Shown in pieces: positions 19,765 through 28,842 of a stretch of 64,000 nucleotides of DNA; position 1 is the first letter of the stretch; every line of letters begins with the position of its first letter. The notes under the pieces were generated by a model. That model worked only from the letters and a program-made list of their open reading frames with translations, ran no database searches and was not told the DNA's origin. The position numbers and the translations under genes were made by a program. Where the stretch lies: contig JAGAPX010000005.1 in the NCBI GenBank assembly GCA_017623055.1, positions 1 to 64,000 on the forward strand. The letters are read 5' to 3'. The stretch is from Phascolarctobacterium sp. Its GTDB lineage: Bacteria > Bacillota > Negativicutes > Acidaminococcales > Acidaminococcaceae.

Positions 19765-20841
19765 TTAAGCAGTAGGCAGCTTCACGTAAGCGGAGCGGAA
19801 GCCAATGCTCCAGTTGGCGTTAGAACGACCGTTGTGGCCGTTGAAAGAGGGCAACCCATAAGTAGCGCTGTTCCAATTGCCGCCGGAGTAGAAGCTTCTT
19901 TCAGCTTCAGCATTATTAAACCAGCAACCATTTGCGCTGAAAAGGTCATTGGTATCATACATTAACATGCCAAGGTTTTGTAATAGCAATTTAGCTTGTT
20001 CTCCGATTGTGCTATTGCAAACTACGTTAGCAAAAGTAGTGTAGTGTTCACCTCTTGCAGCATCTGTAATTGTGGTAGAATAAGTCAGCTTATTACTAAT
20101 GAAGTCCATTTTTACAGAGCCGGAAGTTGTACCGTTACCGTCCGGAGTAATCAGTTCGCCGTCAGAAGCACGGATAGCTTTCCATTCAGTACTGGACACA
20201 CCTTGAGAGTTCAAGCTGTCTGCTGCATTGTTATTGGCGAGGATTTGGAGTTCGCCATATACAGTGCGAATACCGCCCATCCACTCCCATACGTTACCGC
20301 AAAGGTCAGCGATACCGCCCGGTGTTTTGTCGTGATACCATTCTAACGGACCGGTGCCAGTAGCAATACGAGCAATTCTACCGTCTGATTCGTGAGCTGT
20401 AGGAATTGCTTTGTAGGAGTTTTCGGTGGAGTGTTTGCCGTAATTGTTGTTGCCTAAAGGCATAAAACCATTTTGTTGACACCAACGCACAAGCAAGCCC
20501 CATTCCATACGTGTCATAAGATGCCAGCCTTCGCCTTTGTTTTCGCAAACTTGAATGGCTGTATCTAAGTTAATACCTGTTTTCGGGTCGACGCCGCCTA
20601 TGGAATAAGCTCTATTGTTTTGGACGATGTTTTCAAACTTAGAAATATAGATTTCATCTACTTCTTGACCGTTGACGATGAAGCAAGGGTGAACGGCAGT
20701 ACTTTCACCCATGCCAAGTTGGGCATAGGTGAGTTTAGGAATTTTATACATCAAAGACGGAAAGCCAAGGTCATCATAGAGAACTTCGTTGCCAGGGCAG
20801 ACACCTTGCAATGCTAATGCAGTCAAATCATAATTTGCCAT
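19765..20841 (-). CDS. DGR-diversified receptor-binding protein (C-type-lectin/FGE fold)
   Basis: A 358-aa phage tail-tip protein. The N-terminal part (about 1-90) is probably the tail-attachment region. The rest resembles formylglycine-generating-enzyme/CLec domains: EWGLLVRWCQQNG, GGIADLCGNVWEWMGG, and a C-terminal FYSGGNWN...GFRSAY block. The last 36 residues or so are encoded by VR and present the variable residues 325, 336, 344 and 345 on a ligand-binding surface. It lies last in the tail-fibre cluster, so it probably determines host adsorption. A GGAGG ribosome site precedes the ATG. Confidence 0.92.
   Translation of the reverse strand: MANYDLTALALQGVCPGNEVLYDDLGFPSLMYKIPKLTYAQLGMGESTAVHPCFIVNGQEVDEIYISKFENIVQNNRAYSIGGVDPKTGINLDTAIQVCENKGEGWHLMTRMEWGLLVRWCQQNGFMPLGNNNYGKHSTENSYKAIPTAHESDGRIARIATGTGPLEWYHDKTPGGIADLCGNVWEWMGGIRTVYGELQILANNNAADSLNSQGVSSTEWKAIRASDGELITPDGNGTTSGSVKMDFISNKLTYSTTITDAARGEHYTTFANVVCNSTIGEQAKLLLQNLGMLMYDTNDLFSANGCWFNNAEAERSFYSGGNWNSATYGLPSFNGHNGRSNANWSIGFRSAYVKLPTA
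19788..19895 (-). repeat. DGR variable repeat (VR)
   Basis: A 108-bp repeat forming the 3' end of the target gene (about residues 317-351). Against TR it carries C19808, A19812, G19836 and C19868 in place of T. On the coding strand these are A-to-G, A-to-T, A-to-C and A-to-G, changing Asn325 to Ser, Asn336 to His, Arg344 to Trp and Asn345 to Ser. The adenine-only pattern is the record of past mutagenic homing. Confidence 0.96.
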
Positions 20842-20855
20842 AATATTTTACCTCC

Positions 20856-21191
20856 TTATAATGCCCAAAGAGTCATAACAACTTTGTCCATATCAAGCGG
20901 CAGGGGAGTACGTTCTGCTTCGTTGCCCATACCCATTTCACTGGTGCTGATTTCTTCGGATTCAACTTCTTCGTATTCCGTCGGGGGAATATCAATTTCT
21001 GCAACATAAGCCCACGCATCTTCGGTGCCAATGGTTAAGGCACGAGCTTTGTTGTAACAAATGTCGATATGAACAGGCTCGTCCAATTGACGTTTTGCCA
21101 AATTCAACATCAAATCATCATCAAAAATAATCTTAGTACCAATTTGTTCATAAGTGATTTTTGCGCCTTCGTTTTTTTCGACAATAATCAT
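20856..21191 (-). CDS. Hypothetical phage tail-fibre-cluster protein
   Basis: A 111-aa acidic protein with no recognised family. Its start overlaps the 3' end of the 21188 gene by 4 bp (ATGA-type coupling). Position between the tail-fibre gene and the DGR target suggests a tail-tip chaperone or attachment protein; that is inference. It contains a Glu-rich stretch (PTEYEEVESEEISTSEMG) around residues 71-88. Confidence 0.6.
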   Translation of the reverse strand: MIIVEKNEGAKITYEQIGTKIIFDDDLMLNLAKRQLDEPVHIDICYNKARALTIGTEDAWAYVAEIDIPPTEYEEVESEEISTSEMGMGNEAERTPLPLDMDKVVMTLWAL

Positions 21192-21703
21192 GCTTCGTAG
21201 CCTCCCAATACAAAATATTTAACAACCACTTTGGAAGCACCGCCAGTAAATCCAAGCTTAAATCCGTTTGTGAGTTTTTCAGTAGCTTCGATTTCGCCGA
21301 CGTTGCCAACAAAGCTAACAATTTCTGCCACAACAATGTAATGAGTAGTTTCTCTTTCAATTTGAAGAGGGATTGTTTTCTTTGAATTGTTGAACGGGAA
21401 TTTGAGGGAATTAGTTAGGGTGACTTCTCCGACCTCAACGTTGTCGTGGTCCTTAATCCATTTGTCCAATTCTTCCAAATGCCAACCGTGTTGACGGATT
21501 GCATTAGCTAACAAACGTGCAGCGATTTGTGCATCGTGAATACCGCTTTCCATATTTTGGAAATGCGTTTGGTCCTGCGGAGTACCTTGCTGCATAACAG
21601 TGCCAGCAGGAGTAATGGTGTAAGTGCCATCATCATTTTTGACAATGTAGAATGTGTTTGCAGGGTCGGTTACGTGGTCCTGCCACTTAGTAACATCGTA
21701 CAT
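21188..21703 (-). CDS. Phage tail-fibre protein
   Basis: A 171-aa protein. The N-terminus MYDVTKWQDHVTDPAN, then an internal GTPQDQTHFQNMESGIHDA block, is common in short tail-fibre or baseplate-attached proteins of P2-like and SPO1-like phages. The C-terminus (FVLGGYEA) is beta-rich. It directly follows gene 21703 with a shared base and overlaps the next gene by 4 bp, so it is translated in a tight chain of tail-tip genes. Confidence 0.7.
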   Translation of the reverse strand: MYDVTKWQDHVTDPANTFYIVKNDDGTYTITPAGTVMQQGTPQDQTHFQNMESGIHDAQIAARLLANAIRQHGWHLEELDKWIKDHDNVEVGEVTLTNSLKFPFNNSKKTIPLQIERETTHYIVVAEIVSFVGNVGEIEATEKLTNGFKLGFTGGASKVVVKYFVLGGYEA

Positions 21704-22011
21704 TAACTTTCCTCCTCTCGAATTGTGAAGTCAAACCAAAAAAGGATTCCTGTTTGACCGGGCGTGAGTTTAATGTTGCAATCCTGATGTGCCCAAAGTT
21801 CATTGTCAGAATTATAAAGCTCCACTCTTGTAACAGTAATAGCGGAGCTTGCAGCATTGATATTTAGTTGAGCTCTTACCGTACCGTTATTAAGAATCTT
21901 CACTTCGGAAAGAGTGGTTTTGTAGTAGGTAGAGCCTACACGATAGCGTGCATAATTGACACGTCTTTTGATAAAATTTCTTAAATCTTTAAAACCTGCA
22001 TTATCGAGCAT
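21703..22011 (-). CDS. Hypothetical phage tail protein
   Basis: A 102-aa protein with repeated beta-strand character (TVRAQLNINAASSAITVTRVELY, shortened here as residues 42-64) and no recognised family. It sits between gpI and the tail-fibre gene, where small baseplate-distal or fibre-linked proteins are found. The ribosome site AAGGAGG is strong. Function is unassigned. Confidence 0.6.
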   Translation of the reverse strand: MLDNAGFKDLRNFIKRRVNYARYRVGSTYYKTTLSEVKILNNGTVRAQLNINAASSAITVTRVELYNSDNELWAHQDCNIKLTPGQTGILFWFDFTIREEES

Positions 22012-22029
22012 TATCTTACCTCCTTTCAG

Positions 22030-22821
22030 TTACATAAGGTTGCCTGGCAGTGTTCCGCAGTAACGAACGCTATAAGATGTATTTCCGGCTTCTAAATTAG
22101 CTTCAATACCACCGCCAAGAATATCGCCCATTGTTGCACGGGCAGGGAATGTTCCTGCAACCAATTCATCAGTATGAGGATTTCGGTAAATGATGCCTTG
22201 GTTATCCGTTTCAATGACAATATCAAGGTCGTCAATTTTACCAAGCTTCGCCCTGTACGGATAAACACCACAGACACGAGTCCAATAGCATACCCAACCT
22301 GCACTGGTGCCAATTATGATGTCGTGTGGAACGTGATAATATATCCCGTCAAGATGGCTTCGATAGGATTTGTAAACATCAATGAGTGAAAATACTTCGT
22401 CCAATGTTAATGGTGGCGCAGGGTCTGTTGCTCGCATAACTACTCGGAAGTGGTACGGATCAGCTTCATAGTCAAACCACTCTTCAACGACAGCATCGTT
22501 GTATAAGGTTTTAACTATTTCCTCTACTGCTCCGACGGTACCTTTTTTACGATGTCGCTCAATGGCAGTTCTGACAAGTTGACGTTTAGTTTCAAAGGGA
22601 AAGTTATCCCGATAAAAGTCAACGTGATATTGCCATGCTAATTCATCAAGCAAGGTTTCGCTTAATTGTTCAAGATTTGGCAGCAGTAGTAATGCAAAAG
22701 TATCGGTGTAGGCTTGCAGAAAAAACGGTTGCATTGTTTCGCATAAATCAAGGACTTGTTTGTCAGATGAAATGCTACTCGGCAGTATTTGCTTAATGTC
22801 AATGTCATTTAAACTAAGCAT
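22030..22821 (-). CDS. P2 gpI-like tail protein
   Basis: A 263-aa baseplate-periphery protein. The N-terminal half carries the family pattern LPNLEQLSETLLDELAWQYHVDFY and the ETKRQLVRTAIERHRKKGT motif typical of the phage tail protein I family; the C-terminal part is beta-rich and variable. It forms part of the baseplate in P2-like contractile tails. It overlaps the gpJ gene by 8 bp. Confidence 0.88.
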   Translation of the reverse strand: MLSLNDIDIKQILPSSISSDKQVLDLCETMQPFFLQAYTDTFALLLLPNLEQLSETLLDELAWQYHVDFYRDNFPFETKRQLVRTAIERHRKKGTVGAVEEIVKTLYNDAVVEEWFDYEADPYHFRVVMRATDPAPPLTLDEVFSLIDVYKSYRSHLDGIYYHVPHDIIIGTSAGWVCYWTRVCGVYPYRAKLGKIDDLDIVIETDNQGIIYRNPHTDELVAGTFPARATMGDILGGGIEANLEAGNTSYSVRYCGTLPGNLM

Positions 22822-23935
22822 TTTCTACGCCTCCATAGTTAATTTGCACGTTATTCTCAATTGCTACTTGGCTTGGTGTTAATTTTGAATATACAGGTGA
22901 AACAACCTCTACACGCTTTGCACCAGCAACGACAATTCGACGTATCAATTCACTTGGGTTAATATCTCTACCGATTTTTTCTTTCTCCCAAGACACAAAA
23001 GAAGCTACGGCTGCATCAATGTTTGAACGAATGATAGATTCGTGAGCTCTACTTTCTTCGTCGATATAAAAGGTTATGTTAACATCGTAGTTAATTACGT
23101 CGGGGGCAGATACTGTGACATGGTCTGTGAGTGGACGTACTTTTTTATCATTAAGGGTTTCGAGCACAATGCGTAACATTTCTTCACCGGGGATGACACC
23201 ATTTTCCAAGAGTACCCTAACATCTACTTCGCCAGGAGAGGGAGAACTTACAGCGACATCGGAAACCACCGCAGAGGCACGTTTTGCAAAGTATTCATAG
23301 GCACCTATAGGACCTGCGACAGAAAAGCTTTCGGGGGCAATGTGTATTGCTTCACGGAAGCTTTCGTCGTCTTCTATATCAGCGCCACCTTCTGATTTGG
23401 TAATATTTTCAACGCTGCTGACATAAGGAACGGGGTCAACCAAAGTCTTAATTTGACCTGGCATATAATCGTTGCCAATAATACCAACATCAGTACAAGT
23501 AGCTATTCCAGTCGCCGATAGAGTACCGGCAGGAATAACTAAAGTTTCTTCTAAGGCAAAGAAAATTTTCCCATCAGAAGTAAAACGTGTACCTGCAGGG
23601 ATAGAAGTGTTTGTTTGTAGATTTGCAGACAAATTGATTTGCATTGTTACACTTGCCGGAGATGCAGGAATTCTGGACACACCAAGTAAAGCACCTAGAT
23701 GGTCGAGGTTAATTCCGTTTGCATATCTCAATAAATTTTGCTTACCTGTATGATTGATGAAGTTAAGCAGCAGAACGATAACTGCACTCATTGTCAAAAG
23801 CACCAATCGGAATGGGTCGCCTTTTGCTAATGTTCTTCCAGTTATTTTTTCGCAAGTAGCGAAAACTGCAGCTTCAACCTTTGCTGTATCTGCATCAACA
23901 AATACAACTTCGGCGAGATTTTTAAAATTATTCAT
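22814..23935 (-). CDS. Baseplate assembly protein J
   Basis: A 373-aa gpJ-family protein that forms the wedge of contractile-tail baseplates. Recognisable parts include GARFTSDGKIFFALEE, NITKSEGGADIEDDESFR and the C-terminal INPSELIRRIVVAGAKRVEVVSP. ATG 23935 follows AGGTGAG by 7 bp; a TTG three bases upstream was not used. It overlaps gpW by 8 bp and gpI by 8 bp. Confidence 0.93.
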   Translation of the reverse strand: MNNFKNLAEVVFVDADTAKVEAAVFATCEKITGRTLAKGDPFRLVLLTMSAVIVLLLNFINHTGKQNLLRYANGINLDHLGALLGVSRIPASPASVTMQINLSANLQTNTSIPAGTRFTSDGKIFFALEETLVIPAGTLSATGIATCTDVGIIGNDYMPGQIKTLVDPVPYVSSVENITKSEGGADIEDDESFREAIHIAPESFSVAGPIGAYEYFAKRASAVVSDVAVSSPSPGEVDVRVLLENGVIPGEEMLRIVLETLNDKKVRPLTDHVTVSAPDVINYDVNITFYIDEESRAHESIIRSNIDAAVASFVSWEKEKIGRDINPSELIRRIVVAGAKRVEVVSPVYSKLTPSQVAIENNVQINYGGVENA

Positions 23936-24239
23936 CAATTCTCACCTGCACTTTCGGGAAAAGTTTACCGTCAATATCACTTGTCCAAATGATATTGGTA
24001 ACCGTTGCCCTTGGCTCATATTTGGCTATAGCCATTACAATTTCGGAAGTGAGTTTTGCTTTAGCTACTTCCATAGGCTTATCTATGAAAGTACCGTCAA
24101 TGCCAAACTCTCTGTCGAGAGGAACGCTATATTTAATAGTTGCCAAAATACAACGAATGTTTTGCAGAATTTCTTCTGCTTCCGTTGCAGGGTTAAAATC
24201 AATTGGAGCCGTATTTTTTACGCTGATTTCGTAATTCAT
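23928..24239 (-). CDS. Baseplate protein gpW / gp25-like
   Basis: A 103-aa gp25-like protein, a small baseplate wedge component that helps initiate sheath polymerisation. The conserved segment is EEILQNIRCILATIKYSVPLDREFGIDG (given by parts: ILATIKYSVPLDREFG), with a C-terminal RATVTNIIW. Its ATG overlaps the gpU stop (ATGA). Confidence 0.88.
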   Translation of the reverse strand: MNYEISVKNTAPIDFNPATEAEEILQNIRCILATIKYSVPLDREFGIDGTFIDKPMEVAKAKLTSEIVMAIAKYEPRATVTNIIWTSDIDGKLFPKVQVRIDE

Positions 24240-24685
24240 AGAGTGGCCCTCCCTGCGTATTCGCTGATTGTAACATCTACATCAACGGAATAAAGATTTC
24301 CTCCTGCCCAATGCTTAACTGACTCATTGATTCTTGTTAGTACCCACAAGCCTACATTGTTGGCATAAGGAGCTTTGAGAATTTGTGTTTTTATGGCTTC
24401 CCCGATTACCTTAGAACCTAAGACCAAAGGAACTGCTTGACCGGTATCTCTCATTTTACGCAGTTGCTTGAGTAGTATTTCTGGCTCAATGCCGTGGTCG
24501 CGTCTTAAGCTGATCCGGAAAGAAATTTCTTCTAAATCGGGGCCAAGGAATTCAAGTATGGGTTTATTATTAACAATTTCGTGTTTTGCCCAACGTCCTT
24601 CGCCTTGGCGCTGGTAATCATCAAAGGTAACGAGGTAGTCACGAGATGTAACGAAAGGGATTTCCCCCAAATAACCTACAATCAT
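24236..24685 (-). CDS. P2 gpU-like tail protein
   Basis: A 149-aa tail protein of the gpU family, acting at the tail tip during assembly. Recognised by the EGRWAKHEIVNNKPILEF segment, the RISLRRDHGIEPE motif and the HWAGGNLYSVDVDVTISEY end. In P2-like clusters it neighbours the tape measure, gpX and gpD, as it does here. GGAGG lies just before the ATG. Confidence 0.88.
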   Translation of the reverse strand: MIVGYLGEIPFVTSRDYLVTFDDYQRQGEGRWAKHEIVNNKPILEFLGPDLEEISFRISLRRDHGIEPEILLKQLRKMRDTGQAVPLVLGSKVIGEAIKTQILKAPYANNVGLWVLTRINESVKHWAGGNLYSVDVDVTISEYAGRATL

Positions 24686-24688
24686 AAA

Positions 24689-24979
24689 CTAACCTCCAAT
24701 AAAAACATTATCACTGCCAACGGCAACGCTGCCGCCACAGCTGACGGGGTCCCCAATTCGTCCAGCCGCCCTGCCGTTAATAAAAACACTACTGCTTCCA
24801 CTTGCGATGACTCCTGAATGCGGAGCGTGGACAACACAGCCGTGGGGAACGTAACTATCATTAACACGTCCGTTGCCTTTGCCATTGGTAAAGACGTTTG
24901 GACTGGCAGAGTTTAAGGCGGTGCCAGGACAAGCATCGTGACCAGTGTCGTTATCTCCTAATCTTGTAGCTGCTGGCAT
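24689..24979 (-). CDS. PAAR-domain tail-spike tip protein
   Basis: A 96-aa PAAR protein that sharpens the tip of the membrane-piercing spike. It has repeated Gly-rich motifs VFTNGKGNGRVNDSYVPHG and VFINGRAAGRIGDPVSCG, plus conserved His/Cys residues that bind a metal ion at the apex. It lies next to the gpV spike gene, as expected. It has no toxin extension. Confidence 0.9.
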   Translation of the reverse strand: MPAATRLGDNDTGHDACPGTALNSASPNVFTNGKGNGRVNDSYVPHGCVVHAPHSGVIASGSSSVFINGRAAGRIGDPVSCGGSVAVGSDNVFIGG

Positions 24980-24991
24980 TCGGTTTCCTCC

Positions 24992-25414
24992 TTAGTTCAA
25001 ATCAATTCTTTCGCCGGTAAGAATAAGATTGTTAGTTGCATGTATTTCAATATTTCCTTTCCCATCAAATCTGATATAAGAGCCGTCCGGGACTTTAAGG
25101 CATCTTACATTCGGATTAGTTTCTTCGGGTGGATTGCTTTCTGAATAAAAAGCACCCAGTATGAAACCGTCTTTAAGACCGTTTCTAGAGGGATTGGGGA
25201 GAAAGACACACAGTACTTGGGTATCAACTTCTGGCACCCAATAACCAAGCGTTCCGTTGCTTCCAATGGTAATTATTGGTAATTCGCAGGAAACAAGGTC
25301 TTTCCCGTCGACATCGTCTTTGTCCGGAAAGGTAACTCTTGCAGAACAATTTGCACCATTAACGGAAGAAACAAGACCAACACGAAAAATGTTTTTGATT
25401 TGTTTAATATCCAT
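24992..25414 (-). CDS. Baseplate spike protein gpV
   Basis: A 140-aa protein with an N-terminal OB-fold typical of gpV/gp5 spikes (FRVGLVSSVNGANCSARVTF, then GYWVPEVDTQVLCVFLPN) and a short C-terminal beta-helix ending ATNNLILTGERIDLN. It punctures the cell envelope during contraction. ATG 25414 (GGAG 8 bp upstream) is chosen over an adjacent TTG. It lies directly beside the PAAR tip. Confidence 0.88.
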   Translation of the reverse strand: MDIKQIKNIFRVGLVSSVNGANCSARVTFPDKDDVDGKDLVSCELPIITIGSNGTLGYWVPEVDTQVLCVFLPNPSRNGLKDGFILGAFYSESNPPEETNPNVRCLKVPDGSYIRFDGKGNIEIHATNNLILTGERIDLN

Positions 25415-26444
25415 CAAGGCATCTCCTTAATTCAATTCTGGTAATATATCCGCTACCTAAACTATGGGTAGCTTTAGTGATGATATACTTACCGTCATAC
25501 GCTCCAAATCCGACAACATTTACTGTGCGAGAAGCTACCAAAGAGAAATGTCCTGCACAGGTAATACTGCCTGTCCATTCTTCTTTGTTGTATTCTCGCA
25601 AGCGTTTTTTAGCGAGGCGTTCAGCATCAGCTATATTTTCAACTTGTTCTCTAATCTCCAAGGTTTTACCGATGGTTTTATTGGGAGCATTAAAGGTTGT
25701 TTCGATAATAGCTTTCTTGCTGCTTTTTTGAAATTTGACGTGGCAGGATTTATATATATCCCTAACCTTATTGGTGAAAGAATAGCCTAAAATATTACTA
25801 ATGCAAGAGTTGCCGAAAGCATGCATTGTTCCCGGCTTAACAAGAGTAATAGTAGGCTCTGCCTGTTCATAGACTGATTCATCAAATATGACAAATTTCT
25901 TCTCGAAGATTTTTACAGCCAAGCCTTGGTCGCTGCATAATTGCAGCAGGAAGGATAAGTCAGATTGTTCCGTTTGCTCTGCTCTTTCGATAGTGGGATT
26001 CGCTTCTGCGTCGTAAACTAACTCCATTTCGGCTTTAGAAGCAATATCGTTAGCTATGGTTTTTAGTTCAGCCTTTTCCCAGCTTCGAGTTCTTTCGATA
26101 CCACGCAATTTATTATTGTCTGGAATTGATGTTGAACAAATCTGAACTTCAGACGGATATCCACTACTGGATATTTCATCAATTTCAAATGAGCCTAAGT
26201 TCAATGATTTTTCGGAAGAAATATTCCAATTATCACCAATGAGGATAGCGTTAATGGTAGCTCCTTTTTCCGGAAACCAAGAACCTTGCCAACGGGAATC
26301 TTTATCTTCGAGTGTTATGCTTAAATCATCAGCTGATCCGGAAAGGTTGTCTGTGAATTCTAAGCTTTTGAGAGAATAACCAATGTCAGCACTAATATCG
26401 GTACCGTTGTATTTAACGATGGCAGATATTCTGCGAGTATTCAT
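25404..26444 (-). CDS. Late control D family protein (baseplate hub, gpD)
   Basis: A 346-aa hub protein homologous to P2 gpD and T4 gp27. Its typical features are the N-terminal DISADIGYSLKSLEFTDNL, the LEDKDSRWQGSWFPEKG motif and the C-terminal GAYDGKYIITKATHSLG. ATG 26444 behind GGAGGCG was chosen over a longer frame that overlaps gpX. It overlaps the gpV start by 11 bp. Confidence 0.9.
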   Translation of the reverse strand: MNTRRISAIVKYNGTDISADIGYSLKSLEFTDNLSGSADDLSITLEDKDSRWQGSWFPEKGATINAILIGDNWNISSEKSLNLGSFEIDEISSSGYPSEVQICSTSIPDNNKLRGIERTRSWEKAELKTIANDIASKAEMELVYDAEANPTIERAEQTEQSDLSFLLQLCSDQGLAVKIFEKKFVIFDESVYEQAEPTITLVKPGTMHAFGNSCISNILGYSFTNKVRDIYKSCHVKFQKSSKKAIIETTFNAPNKTIGKTLEIREQVENIADAERLAKKRLREYNKEEWTGSITCAGHFSLVASRTVNVVGFGAYDGKYIITKATHSLGSGYITRIELRRCLDGY

Positions 26445-26445
26445 A

Positions 26446-26649
26446 TTATCGCCTCCAAGGTGGCAATTCTGTTGGAGTTGGGGCGGTATATTCTGGAACA
26501 TTGAGAGTTATTCCCGCAGGGAAAACAACATAAGCTGTATATTGAGGATTTGCATCTAAAAGCACATTCAAAGCCTGTTCGGTACCATACAGTTTATGAG
26601 CGATACTATCCCACATATCGCCTTGAATAGTGGTATATGTATTAGCCAT
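26446..26649 (-). CDS. Tail protein X (LysM-like)
   Basis: A 67-aa gpX-family protein. The WDSIAHKLYGTEQALNVLLDANP segment (parts: WDSIAHKLYG, VLLDANPQY) is the family's LysM-like core, followed by FPAGITLNVPEY. It acts at the baseplate-tape measure junction. It overlaps the end of the tape-measure gene by 8 bp and lies just upstream of gpD. Confidence 0.88.
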   Translation of the reverse strand: MANTYTTIQGDMWDSIAHKLYGTEQALNVLLDANPQYTAYVVFPAGITLNVPEYTAPTPTELPPWRR

Positions 26650-28774
26650 AACTTAACCTCCTTTGTCTGTGTGATAGTTTTGTGAGCATTTCTTCCAATT
26701 TGTCCAACGTTAGGGCCATGGCACGATTTACGTCTTCACGGCTTGCGTTGCCTTGAATGGTAATTGTAGGATTGAAAGTAACGTGAATAGCACTACCGTT
26801 GTTCACACCGAGTAATTCACCGGTCTTTGACCAAAGGTTTTTGGCACGTTGACTACCATCGATAGGGATTGCAGCTTCCGGAGAATTTTCGGCAAAACTG
26901 GTTACGAAAGCACCTTTGCCATAAATTCCTCCTTTGGCGTTGCTGGCAATAGATGTTGTGGGTACTGTAGTGTTGCCAAAGATAGGCTTGTTAAGAATGT
27001 TGGTAACACTTTCCCATTTCTCTTTTACCCAAGCTGGCAAAGCTCCAAGCATATTCTTAACTCCATTAACAAACTGCTCCATAGCTTTTTCTGGATTATC
27101 CCATAGAGTAGTAAACCAGTTTTTGATTGGTTCCCAATTATCCCAAATGTAGTATGCAGCTGCTACACCAGCGGCGCCAAGTGCAACAAAAGGATGCGCC
27201 ATAAGAACAGAGAAAAGTTTTACTATTCCTGCTTTCATAATACCTAAACCGCCTGCGGTAAGCTTTGTTATTGTATGCCAAGTAGCTGTTGCTGCCGTAA
27301 TTGATTTAGTTGCAATAGTATTTTTTATGATTATTGCATTTTGACTTTTCAACAAAAGAGATAGGGCTAATTGGGTAGCCTTTAATCCATTTGCTGTTAC
27401 GTTATACATATGACAAGCTCCGGTAACTCCTAAGATTAAACCTGTAGCTACAGTTGTATATTTAATAACATCTGGATATTCGCTGGCAAATTCGCCTACA
27501 GTAGTAGCAGCGTCACCAATCACTTCAACCAAAGGAACCATTACTGGTAGCAAGCCTTGTCCAATTGCTATTTGTGCAGCTGCAATCTTATTGTTCATTA
27601 ACTGGATATTGTTTTCGTGAGTTTTAGAACGTGTGGCGAATTCCGCTTCCATACTGCCTGCGTATTTTGCTTTATCAGCTACTTTGTCAAAGTTTTTTTG
27701 CAAGCCTTCAAGGTTAGAGAGTAGGGGAGCGATAGCACTAAGGGATTCTTTGCCAAAAAGTTTTGCGAGAACGGTAGCTTGTTGCACTTTGTCTAAATCT
27801 TTCAGCGCACTAAGAACTTCTATGATTGCACCTTTGGCATCTTTTTGCATTTTTACTGCAACAGCCTCTGCATCAAGACCTAAAGCCGCAAATGCTTCAG
27901 ATTGAGATTTTGTAGCTCCTGTGCCTGCGGTCATTGTAAGAATTAAGTTCTTGATACCGGTAGCGGCAACTTCTGATTGAATACCAGAGCCTACCAAACT
28001 TGCACCCATAGCTGCGATTTCGCCACTTGAAACACCGCCAACTTCACCCAAAGGACCAATGCGTGTAACTACGTCAGATATTAAGGGCGCGGATGCGGCA
28101 GTAGTATTACCGAGATAATTGATTTTGTCAGCTAAAGAAACAACATCTGCTTGACTCATTTTAAAAGCTGTTCGCCATTTAGCCATCATATCGCCAGCTT
28201 GGGCGGCAGAAATATCATAAGCAACCCCCATTTTTGCAGCATTTGCAGCAAATATGGTAAGTTCGCTCTTGTCAATCCCTGATTGACCGCCTGCGGCAAC
28301 AATTTGACTAAGCCCCTCAACTGTCATAGGAATGATTCGTGTTAAACGGAGAATATCACGTTCCATATCCTTAAATTGCTTTGGTGAGTCAAAATCTACT
28401 ACTTTCTTAACATCAGCCATTGCAGACTCAAATTGCGTTGCTTGTTGTATAGGAGATACAAGAAACATAGATAAGTTTTTAGCACCATAGTAAAATGCGG
28501 TTGCATCAATGAATGATTTTTGAAAATTGTCCGTAATGCTTTGGCGAGCGTTGCGAACATACATATTCATTTGTTTTTGAGCATTTTGAAATGCGGCGGG
28601 ACTGATTATTCCTTGCTGAGATGCCTTTAATATTTGTTGTTGTATTCGACCGTATTCAGTGATGCCTTCTTTAAGAATAGCTATACGTTCTGAAGCATCA
28701 GTGAATGTTGAGCGAAAGTTAGAGTTCATGCTTGCTGCGATAGCAAAAATAAACTCGTGAGAATTTTTTGCCAC
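26642..28774 (-). CDS. Tail tape-measure protein
   Basis: A 710-aa tape measure that sets tail length. The N-terminal third carries the TP901-type core (FESAMADVKKVVDFDSPKQF, shown as parts, and AAGGQSGIDKSEL, then GVSSGEIAAMGASLVG). Several hydrophobic segments lie between residues 420 and 570, and the C-terminal part ends SHRQRRLSYG. The start is GTG with GGAGG about 7 bp upstream. The 710-aa length implies a tail of roughly 105 nm by the usual 0.15 nm per residue; this is estimated, not measured. Confidence 0.92.
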   Translation of the reverse strand: MAKNSHEFIFAIAASMNSNFRSTFTDASERIAILKEGITEYGRIQQQILKASQQGIISPAAFQNAQKQMNMYVRNARQSITDNFQKSFIDATAFYYGAKNLSMFLVSPIQQATQFESAMADVKKVVDFDSPKQFKDMERDILRLTRIIPMTVEGLSQIVAAGGQSGIDKSELTIFAANAAKMGVAYDISAAQAGDMMAKWRTAFKMSQADVVSLADKINYLGNTTAASAPLISDVVTRIGPLGEVGGVSSGEIAAMGASLVGSGIQSEVAATGIKNLILTMTAGTGATKSQSEAFAALGLDAEAVAVKMQKDAKGAIIEVLSALKDLDKVQQATVLAKLFGKESLSAIAPLLSNLEGLQKNFDKVADKAKYAGSMEAEFATRSKTHENNIQLMNNKIAAAQIAIGQGLLPVMVPLVEVIGDAATTVGEFASEYPDVIKYTTVATGLILGVTGACHMYNVTANGLKATQLALSLLLKSQNAIIIKNTIATKSITAATATWHTITKLTAGGLGIMKAGIVKLFSVLMAHPFVALGAAGVAAAYYIWDNWEPIKNWFTTLWDNPEKAMEQFVNGVKNMLGALPAWVKEKWESVTNILNKPIFGNTTVPTTSIASNAKGGIYGKGAFVTSFAENSPEAAIPIDGSQRAKNLWSKTGELLGVNNGSAIHVTFNPTITIQGNASREDVNRAMALTLDKLEEMLTKLSHRQRRLSYG

Positions 28775-28792
28775 TGAACGTCCTCCTTTCTT

Positions 28793-28821
28793 TTGCTTTT
28801 ATGCAAATATTGTGGTATAGT
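28793..28821 (+). promoter_or_regulatory. Promoter of the plus-strand moron
   Basis: TTGCTT (28793-28798) and TATAGT (28816-28821) are spaced 17 bp, with a TG one base before the -10. It lies antisense in the gap between the tape-measure gene and the E' frame. Confidence 0.65.
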
Positions 28822-28842
28822 GAAATAAAAGGAGGATTTGCT

